NCBI GenBank assembly: GCA_945878795.1
Contig: CAMDWF010000112.1
Location: 1-7,327, forward strand
Origin: Synechococcus sp. UW140
GTDB taxonomy: Bacteria; Cyanobacteriota; Cyanobacteriia; PCC-6307; Cyanobiaceae
Direction: 5' to 3'
DNA length: 7,327 bases
The notes beneath the pieces were generated by a model. It did no database searches, had not been told where the DNA came from, and worked only from the letters and a program-made list of their open reading frames with translations. Made by a program: the position numbers and the translations under genes. Of this stretch, positions 1 to 5,821 are shown piece after piece; the first letter of the stretch is position 1, and each line of letters begins with the position of its first letter.

Positions 1-84
1 GGGATCGCCAAAGCGGGGCCCGGGTCCCACGGCCCGGGGGGACTGGTGACCCCGACCGTACGGGGCCGCCTGCCGCCGCTGGGC

Positions 85-3000
85 TCAGAAGCGCAGAAAC
101 AGCCGCAGCTGGGAGCCCCAGGAGCCCTGGGTGTCCACCGAAGCCTCAATGTTGATCAGATCGGAGGCCTTGTAATTCAGGGTCATTTGCGGGGCGATGT
201 CCGTGCGGTTGGGGGCCGCCAGCACCGACAGATTGACCCGGTCGCTGAGGTCGTAGCCGATTTCGGCCCCCAGCACCAACTGGGGAGGCTGCCGTCTGGA
301 GGTCTGATTGGAGTCGACGGAAACTTCGGGGCTGACATAGGTGGGATATAGCGCCAGGCTGACCCGCTGCCCCATGGCATCACTCAGGGAGGAGAGCAGT
401 GGTGACAGCAGCGACTGTCCCAGCACCGTCGCCAGGGCCGTGCCCGCCCCGCCCGTTCCAATCCCCGCCAGGGAGTTGCCCCCCACCAGGGCCAGCCAGC
501 GCTCCTGGGGCAGGGGGGGAGTGCTGCGCATCTTGATGTTTTCCGCCAGACGATCGGCGGGACCGCTGACGCTCACCGTTACCAAAATGAGATTGAGCTG
601 GCGCAGGGAAGCGGCGCCCGGGGTGAGGGTTGTGGTCGGGGCACCCGCCGCGAAGGCGTCCCGCGACGTCGGATTGAAGCCGTTGGGCGCGATCAGCCCC
701 AGGCTGTCGGAGATGCGGGTGCGCATGGCGATGTCCAGGTAGGGCACCAGCCCGAGGGAGGGCGTGAACACCGCCACGTTGGGGGCCTGGGGATCGAGGC
801 TGAAGCTGGTGGTGAACAGATTCAGCCGGCCACTAAGCAGCCGGACCACCCCGGTGGCCCGCAGGCTGGGGTCCAGCCGGCCGCTGATGCGCAGGGAGCC
901 GCCGGTGTTGAAGCTCGCCACCCTGGGCAGGACCACCCTCAGGTCGGGTCCAAAGCGCAGCCTCAAGTTGTTGAAGGCCAGGTAGGGGAAGTTGGGCACG
1001 GTTTCGGCCAGGGAGCTGGCCGTGGCCGAAGCCACCTCGGGACCGAGCAGCACCAAGGGCTTGTCAAACTTCCAGTCCTCCTCGATCAGGCGCTGCACGG
1101 TGGTGCTGGCATCGCCGGGCCCCTTGCTGAGGCCCCCCGGCTGGACGTTTAGGGTTCCCCGGCTCACGGTCACCTCACCCCCCAGCTGCGGCGACCGCAG
1201 GCTGCCGCCAAGGTTCAGCTGACCTTCGCCCATGGCCTGCAGCCGACTCATGGAGAAAGGCACCTGGCGCAGCTTCACCTTCAGGCTCGGGGGGCCGTCG
1301 AGGGGATGGATCAATCCCAGCCGGCCCTCACCCTGGATCAGCCCGTTGCGACCCACCTGGGCCGTGAGCTGCTGCACCTCAAGTTGTTTGAAATCAAACA
1401 GGACCGTAGCTTCGACCTTGTCCAGTTTCTGGCCAATGAAGAGGCACTGGCCCTGGCGCAGCCTGACAAAACCGTTGGCGATCGGCTCGTTGAGGCTGCC
1501 GCGCACCAGCAGCCGCAGGTCGGCGCTGCCCTTCTGCCATTCGAGGGCGGATCCGGCCAAGGCGGAGAGGAAGGTGAGGCCATCGCCCCGGCTGCTGAGC
1601 CGCAGCTCCAGCCCGGTCTGGTTGGGGTTCAGGGGGATCTGACCCACGAGGGCGACGTTGCTTTGGGCGCCCTTGGCCCGTAGGGCCAGGTCCAGTTGGA
1701 CATTGGCTTGCCGCAGCTGAATCCGGCCCCGCTGCAGGGTGATGGGTTGGGGGCCAATCCGGGCCTGATCCAGGGCCAGGTCCACCACCAGTTCGGGATG
1801 GGCGCTGCCCAGTCGGTAAGTGCCCTTGAGGCCCAGGCCGCCGCTGAGGCCCCGGGGCACCGGCGCCAACAGGGCCAGCAGGCCCAGGGTCAGCCCAGCG
1901 AGCGCGAACTTACCTTCGCCGCCCCGCAGGGGACCGTCGAGATGGAGGGTCAACGGATCGCTGCCCAGGGCGACGTCGCGGTCGCGCTGGCCCAACCAAA
2001 GGTGCCCCTTCGCCTCCAGTTGGACCCGCAGCCGGCCCGGGTCCGGACCGCTGAGGCGCAGGTCGGCGTCCAGGCTGGTTTGCAGTCGGGCCAGCAGCTC
2101 CTGGCGACTCAGGCGCCTTAGGTCGGCCTGCCGCTGGTTCGCCAGGGCCTCGGCCCGGGCCAGGGCTGCCAATTGCTGATCGATGCTGGGGCCCAGGATG
2201 TCCCACACCAGGCTGCCTAGATCGCTGGCCTGGCCCATGGCTCTGGGGGTGGCGCCCCGCGCCATATCCCAGGCCATCACCAGTTGACGCAACAGGCCCG
2301 CATCCAGGCCCCGGGCCACCCAATGGGACCGGAGAGGTCCCTTGGGCTGGCCCTCCAGGTCGACCCGCAGGCGCCCGGCGGCCAGGGGCACGAGATCGGC
2401 CCGCAGTTTGTAGCGGCTGCGGTTGTAAGCAAAGCTGGCCCGCAGCTGACGAGCGGCCAGGCTGAGGAAGCCGGGCCGCTCGATCTGCACGGTCCCGGCA
2501 ACCGATAGCGGTTGCAGTTCGAGCACGCCGCGGCCCCCCAGCTTCCCCTGCAGGTTTCGCAGGGGCTGGTCCGGGGCCAGGGTCAGGGCCAGGCCCTGAA
2601 GGGAGAGGCCCTTGGCCCGCCAGTCGTAGTGGCTGGGCCTCCCGTTCAGGGTGAGCAGCCCGCCGCCCCGATCCAGCTGGATCCGCACGGGATGCCATTG
2701 GGCATCCAGCCAGGTGTCAATACGCCCGGGGGGGGCCGGGGCCGCGGCCTCCAGACGCAGCTGGCCGCCGGAGCGAGCCTGCTGCAGGCCGCTGCCCACC
2801 AGGCCCTGGAAACGGCCGCTCCAGGTTTCATTCAGGGCCAAGGGGCCGGCACCGGGTTGCTGAAGCCGTAGTCGCAGATCGGCCGCCAGCAGGTTTAGGG
2901 GTCCCGTCACGGGGCCTTTGGCATCAAGATGGCCCTGCAGGCGGGTGCCCACTAGGGGCCCCAGCCGGCCCAGGGGGTAATGGCGCAGGTCCAGCTGGCC

Positions 3001-4476
3001 CGTCAGATCGCCCAGCACCAGCCCCCGACCTGGCTTGAGGTCCAGGGGCAGCTGGGCGCTGGCCTCCAGCCCCTCGGCCCGCAGCCGGTTCAGTCGCAGT
3101 TGGCCGTCCCGCCAGGCCACCGCCGCGCTCCAGGTCCCCAGCAGGGGGTGCTGGCCGGCCAAATCGGACGCCAGGCTGAGGGCGGGGTCGGCCGGCCGTC
3201 CCGCCAGTTTCAGCCTTCCCGCCAGCGGCTGTTGCCGCAGCCAGATGGGCAAGCGGGCCAGGGGGGGCAGGTCGTTGGCATGCACCTGCCAGGGGCCCTG
3301 CAGGTCCAGAACCCTGCCCACCGAGCCGGTGAGATCCAGCCGCGAGTCGCCCCGCCGACCCTGCACCCTGGCCCCCAGGAGTCCGTTCTTGCCCAACTGC
3401 CCACCCACCTTGGCGAGCAGGGGCGAGGGGCCCAGGCCAAGGCCCTTGGGCGGTTCGGCCTGCACCAGCAGGTTGACCCCTAGCTGGCGGGTCAGCAATC
3501 CCGCGACCGTTCCACCCCAGGCCTGATAGCGCCAGCGGCTGGAGGCCAGCTCCAGCTGCTGGTTATTGCAGCGCAGGGGCAGGCGCCCCAGGGTGAGGTC
3601 CGGGGCGTTGGAGCTGGCTCGCCAGCGGACAGCTTGGGCCTTCAGGAAGCCGCTGCAGCCAGCCACCCCCTGGAGCAGGCTCAGCCGCACCTGGCCATCG
3701 GCGTGGCCCGCCAGACGGGAGGCGGGCGGCAGGGGCAGCAACGGGCTGAGGGGGGTGAGAGCCAAGCCTCGGGCCGTGAAGTCCCCCTGCCAACGCTGGC
3801 CCTGGCCCCATTGGCCCTCGCCCCGGAGCAGCAGGGCACCGGGAGCCTGGGGCCACTCCAACCGGGCGCGCACGTCGATGCGACTGGCCGGCAGCCTGAG
3901 GTTGGCCTGGCCGCGGACCCGGGCCTTGAGGGGGGGGCGGCCCGGCTGGGAGAAGCCCCAAAGCCGCACCTTGGCCGGCTCCAGCAGCCGAAAAGTCAGG
4001 TTGAGCCGGGGGGGCCGGCGGCCCGGCGGCAGGCTGCCCAATTTCCAGATCTGCCCCAGACGGTTGCGGCGCAGGTCGACTTCGGCGCCCTCGAAATCCA
4101 GCTCAAGCAGGAGGCTTTGCTGCTGCCAGCTAGCCAGGGGCCGCACCCGGGCCCGCACGCCGCGCACGTTGATGGTCGAGTCATCGCCCGTGCCAGCCAG
4201 GAAGCGGCTGGGGCCCACCTCCACCCCTTCAGGACCAAAGCCCCGGTAGGCCCCGAGCTGCAGGGGGTGCCCCATGACGGTGCCCACCTGGCGTTCGATC
4301 CAGGGTCGCCAGTGGCCATAGAGCCGGGCCAGCAGACGATCGGAGCCAATCCAGGCCAAAAGGGCCAACCCCCCCACCGCACTGCCGGCCAAAATCCAGG
4401 CCAGCATCAGCCGACCGGGGAAGCGGCGGGGCGAGCGAAAGCCCTTGGAAAGCGGGCGCTCAGGCAGCAAGGGCAT
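85..4476 (-). CDS. tamB: TamB/TIC236-like translocation and assembly module protein (DUF490)
   Basis: This 1463-residue protein is anchored in the inner membrane and spans the periplasm. Known relatives (E. coli TamB, plastid TIC236, AsmA-like proteins) form a long hydrophobic beta-groove that serves lipid transfer and outer-membrane protein assembly. Seen here: a basic N-terminus (residues 1-23), one hydrophobic anchor at about 24-45, then roughly 1000 residues of alternating short beta strands rich in L, G and R. A helical break lies at about 733-803. The DUF490 region covers about 1080-1463, with the typical pattern FNNLRLRFGPDL followed by GVVRLLSGRLNLF and VPYLDIAMRTR. The C-terminus is strand-rich and ends in LFLRF with a terminal Phe, as in beta-signal-like ends. 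It is somewhat longer than E. coli TamB (about 1260 residues). The ATG start has AAGGTGG directly against it, which is too close to be a strong Shine-Dalgarno; the next Met (residue 24) would remove the basic N-region. No tamA/BamA-type gene is adjacent. It is transcribed divergently from ycf51. The family call is firm; the cargo is unknown. Confidence 0.95.
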   Translation of the reverse strand: MPLLPERPLSKGFRSPRRFPGRLMLAWILAGSAVGGLALLAWIGSDRLLARLYGHWRPWIERQVGTVMGHPLQLGAYRGFGPEGVEVGPSRFLAGTGDDSTINVRGVRARVRPLASWQQQSLLLELDFEGAEVDLRRNRLGQIWKLGSLPPGRRPPRLNLTFRLLEPAKVRLWGFSQPGRPPLKARVRGQANLRLPASRIDVRARLEWPQAPGALLLRGEGQWGQGQRWQGDFTARGLALTPLSPLLPLPPASRLAGHADGQVRLSLLQGVAGCSGFLKAQAVRWRASSNAPDLTLGRLPLRCNNQQLELASSRWRYQAWGGTVAGLLTRQLGVNLLVQAEPPKGLGLGPSPLLAKVGGQLGKNGLLGARVQGRRGDSRLDLTGSVGRVLDLQGPWQVHANDLPPLARLPIWLRQQPLAGRLKLAGRPADPALSLASDLAGQHPLLGTWSAAVAWRDGQLRLNRLRAEGLEASAQLPLDLKPGRGLVLGDLTGQLDLRHYPLGRLGPLVGTRLQGHLDAKGPVTGPLNLLAADLRLRLQQPGAGPLALNETWSGRFQGLVGSGLQQARSGGQLRLEAAAPAPPGRIDTWLDAQWHPVRIQLDRGGGLLTLNGRPSHYDWRAKGLSLQGLALTLAPDQPLRNLQGKLGGRGVLELQPLSVAGTVQIERPGFLSLAARQLRASFAYNRSRYKLRADLVPLAAGRLRVDLEGQPKGPLRSHWVARGLDAGLLRQLVMAWDMARGATPRAMGQASDLGSLVWDILGPSIDQQLAALARAEALANQRQADLRRLSRQELLARLQTSLDADLRLSGPDPGRLRVQLEAKGHLWLGQRDRDVALGSDPLTLHLDGPLRGGEGKFALAGLTLGLLALLAPVPRGLSGGLGLKGTYRLGSAHPELVVDLALDQARIGPQPITLQRGRIQLRQANVQLDLALRAKGAQSNVALVGQIPLNPNQTGLELRLSSRGDGLTFLSALAGSALEWQKGSADLRLLVRGSLNEPIANGFVRLRQGQCLFIGQKLDKVEATVLFDFKQLEVQQLTAQVGRNGLIQGEGRLGLIHPLDGPPSLKVKLRQVPFSMSRLQAMGEGQLNLGGSLRSPQLGGEVTVSRGTLNVQPGGLSKGPGDASTTVQRLIEEDWKFDKPLVLLGPEVASATASSLAETVPNFPYLAFNNLRLRFGPDLRVVLPRVASFNTGGSLRISGRLDPSLRATGVVRLLSGRLNLFTTSFSLDPQAPNVAVFTPSLGLVPYLDIAMRTRISDSLGLIAPNGFNPTSRDAFAAGAPTTTLTPGAASLRQLNLILVTVSVSGPADRLAENIKMRSTPPLPQERWLALVGGNSLAGIGTGGAGTALATVLGQSLLSPLLSSLSDAMGQRVSLALYPTYVSPEVSVDSNQTSRRQPPQLVLGAEIGYDLSDRVNLSVLAAPNRTDIAPQMTLNYKASDLINIEASVDTQGSWGSQLRLFLRF

Positions 4477-4509
4477 CCACCTTGAACTGTCACCGCCTGG
4501 GTCGGCCGC

Positions 4510-4517
4510 AATATAAG
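4510..4517. promoter_or_regulatory. Overlapping divergent -10-like elements between tamB and ycf51
   Basis: The 67-base spacer between the two divergent start codons has a single AT-rich patch. On the plus strand TATAAG lies at 4512-4517, which would start transcription near 4524, about 20 bases before the ycf51 ATG. On the minus strand TATATT (the complement of 4510-4515) would start a transcript about 25-30 bases before the tamB ATG. I see no good -35 on either strand: TTGAAC at 4482-4487 is 24 bases from TATAAG, too far. Weak or missing -35 elements are common in cyanobacteria. This is inferred from motif and position only. Confidence 0.4.
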
Positions 4518-4543
4518 AGACCTATGCCGTTTGCCCAGTCCCC

Positions 4544-5011
4544 ATGGCTGCCGATCCCACCTCTCTTCAGGCCGGCCTCTGGCTGGGCGTCGCCACTGGC
4601 CTGCTGGCGGTCTTTACCGTGGTTGCCTTCATCGTCCGCTGGGGGTTCCGTTTTCGGTTGGTGGGCATCACGAGCTTCACGGCCCTGTTGGCAATTTCCT
4701 GTCTGGCCTTTGCGGTCAGCTATGTGCCCCGGGTGAGTGTGGTGGGGGCGGTGCAGGTGCCGATTGTTTACGACAATGGTGGCGATTTGGTGGTGGCCGC
4801 CGCCCCGGCCGACCTGGCCCCCGAGGCGGCGGCTCCCACGGTCGAGCAGGTGGCCCGCAATCTGCGCACTAGTGGCCGCGTCAGTGCCAATGCGGTGGTG
4901 CGCGTTCGTTTACGGGGCTTCGACAATGCCGTTGAGGGCCGTTCGACGCCCAAGGTGCTGGCGGAAGCGCGGCGGGATCTGGCCCGTCAGACGATCACCC
5001 TGGTGCCATGA
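4544..5011 (+). CDS. ycf51: Ycf51 family membrane protein (DUF2518)
   Basis: This 155-residue protein matches the Ycf51 (DUF2518) family of cyanobacteria and red-lineage plastids, whose role is not established. Two hydrophobic segments lie at about 11-31 and 39-61. They are joined by the short loop RWGFRFRLVG, which matches what I recall as the most conserved part of the family, followed by the VYDNGG motif at 75-80. The C-terminal part (about 81-155) is hydrophilic and includes the segment ARNLRTSGRVS. Predicted topology is a two-helix hairpin with a soluble tail. The start is well fixed: an in-frame TAA lies at 4514-4516 and no other start codon occurs before 4544, although no Shine-Dalgarno is visible. 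Its stop overlaps the next start (ATGA at 5008-5011). It is the first gene of the plus-strand cluster, divergent from tamB. The family call rests on recalled motifs, not a search. Confidence 0.88.
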   Translation: MAADPTSLQAGLWLGVATGLLAVFTVVAFIVRWGFRFRLVGITSFTALLAISCLAFAVSYVPRVSVVGAVQVPIVYDNGGDLVVAAAPADLAPEAAAPTVEQVARNLRTSGRVSANAVVRVRLRGFDNAVEGRSTPKVLAEARRDLARQTITLVP

Positions 5012-5421
5012 GAAGGGATGGCGGCGAGCCTGGATTTGGGGCTGTGCCGCATCAGTTCCGCGCTGAAGTGAAGGTGTTGGCGGTCGCTGGCATCGGCGAT
5101 TGGCGGGGCCTGGCCCAGCTGGAGGACGGCCCCTTGCGCCAGCTCGCCGCCGCTGGCCAGGCCAGTGAAGCCCGCCTGCGGCGCCTGCGGGCCCAGGCTC
5201 GCCTGATGGGGGACCTGCAGCTGCGGCCCGAGCAGGCGTCCCTGTTGCTCCACGCCGGCATCCCCGAGGCGGCGGCCCTGGAAGGGGCCGATCCCCAACG
5301 CCTGCTCAACCAGGTGCACCGCTTGCAGCGCCGCCTCACCGGCCCCGCCGTGCCCCTGCTGGCCATGGCCACCCTGCGGCTCTGGATCGGCCGCGCCCAG
5401 GCCAGTCGCTCACGGAACTGA
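5008..5421 (+). CDS. DUF4332 domain (helix-hairpin-helix-like) protein
   Basis: This 137-residue protein has no signal peptide and is probably cytoplasmic. It resembles the cyanobacterial DUF4332 family, which has helix-hairpin-helix-like repeats and no assigned function. Two units are visible: a first around 24-66 (AVAGIGDWRGLAQLEDGPL, then a helical Arg/Ala-rich stretch) and a second around 70-111 with LRPEQASLLLHAGIPEAAAL and ADPQRLLNQVHRLQRRL. The glycine-centred turns (AGIGD, HAGIP) followed by an Asp-Pro and Leu-rich helix are what suggest the fold. The tail (112-137) is basic and helical, ending in a run of Arg and Ser. The ATG overlaps the ycf51 stop by four bases, so translation is probably coupled. 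In-frame GTG codons at 5044, 5068 and 5074 are alternative starts; the conserved region begins only around residue 22, so the true N-terminus could be shorter. HhH folds often bind DNA, but DNA binding here is only a guess. Confidence 0.75.
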   Translation: MRRDGGEPGFGAVPHQFRAEVKVLAVAGIGDWRGLAQLEDGPLRQLAAAGQASEARLRRLRAQARLMGDLQLRPEQASLLLHAGIPEAAALEGADPQRLLNQVHRLQRRLTGPAVPLLAMATLRLWIGRAQASRSRN

Positions 5422-5425
5422 CCCT

Positions 5426-5445
5426 GGGGGGCAGGGGGGGAGGGG
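5426..5445 (+). promoter_or_regulatory. G-run ribosome-binding region, possible G-quadruplex
   Basis: The 28-base gap between the DUF4332 stop and the next ATG holds G-runs of 6, 7 and 4, split only by CA and by a single A. The GGAGGGG part (5439-5445) is a strong Shine-Dalgarno at a suitable distance from the ATG at 5450, so it supports that start over the later ATGs at 5459 and 5495. Because the 7-G run can be split in two, the stretch also fits the usual four-tract G3 quadruplex pattern on the mRNA strand. The Shine-Dalgarno role is likely; the quadruplex is only a formal sequence match. Confidence 0.6.
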
Positions 5446-5449
5446 CCGA

Positions 5450-5821
5450 ATGCATGGAATGGAGTTCAACCCCCTTGCTTGCACTGTCATTGCCATGGTT
5501 CAGGCCTGCCTTGCGAGGCTGAGGTTTCGCTTTTCTCGCGTCAGCGCAGCGGCCGTGGTGCTGCTGGCGACCTTGGGGTCCCAAACTGGCGCATCGCTGC
5601 TCCCCGCCCGGGCGGCTTCGGCCCTGTTGGAAAGTGTCAAGCAGAACCCCGGCCTGGCCAAGAGTCTCTGCGCTGAGTTCAAGCAGCTCAATGCCAGCGG
5701 CCAGTCCGCCACCTCCCCCCAAGCGATTGCCAACGTGGCTCGCAACCAGGGACTTTCATCCGTGGATGCCGAAGTGCTCACCACCTATGTGATCGGCTTG
5801 CACTGCCCCGACGTGCACTGA
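5450..5821 (+). CDS. Small Sec-exported cyanobacterial protein of unknown function
   Basis: This 123-residue protein appears to be exported. A basic n-region (LARLRFRFSR, about 21-30) precedes a hydrophobic core (about 31-42). A signal-peptidase-I-like AxA site ends at about residue 58 (ARAASA before LLESV). The predicted mature part is about 65 residues, mostly helical and hydrophilic, with only two cysteines (C74 and C119) that could form a disulphide in the periplasm. Notable mature segments are NPGLAKSLCAEFKQLNASG, ATSPQAIANVA and VLTTYVIGLHCPDVH. I recall similar short secreted proteins in picocyanobacteria but know no named function. The strong GGAGGGG favours the ATG at 5450; the ATG at 5495 would give a more usual signal-peptide length but lacks a Shine-Dalgarno. 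It lies 28 bases after the DUF4332 gene and ends directly against the hydrolase start, in the same frame, so it is probably co-transcribed with both. Confidence 0.75.
   Translation: MHGMEFNPLACTVIAMVQACLARLRFRFSRVSAAAVVLLATLGSQTGASLLPARAASALLESVKQNPGLAKSLCAEFKQLNASGQSATSPQAIANVARNQGLSSVDAEVLTTYVIGLHCPDVH

Noticed and set aside
2..49. Possible C-terminal tail of a plus-strand gene ending at the TGA at 47-49
   Set aside because: Only 15 Gly/Pro/Arg-rich codons are visible, with no recognisable motif and nothing to show that the frame is coding.
19..65. Possible terminator hairpins after tamB (CCCGGG at 19-24 with 33-38; CCCCG at 50-54 with CGGGG at 61-65)
   Set aside because: The stems are only 5-6 pairs in very GC-rich DNA, and no T-run follows on the minus strand. 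They are indistinguishable from chance.
1910..2698. Minus-strand open frame (262 codons) in another frame within tamB
   Set aside because: It has Arg/Pro/Gly-rich, motif-free composition inside a gene whose own frame is continuous and of clear family type.
3634..4485. Long plus-strand open frame (283 codons) opposite the start of tamB
   Set aside because: It is low-complexity, Gln/Pro/Gly/Ala-rich and has no domain. It is a complement of the Leu/Arg/Gly-rich TamB coding sequence.
4482..4487. TTGAAC as a -35 element for ycf51
   Set aside because: It is 24 bases from the TATAAG at 4512, too far for a standard promoter spacer, and it overlaps the region just upstream of the tamB start.
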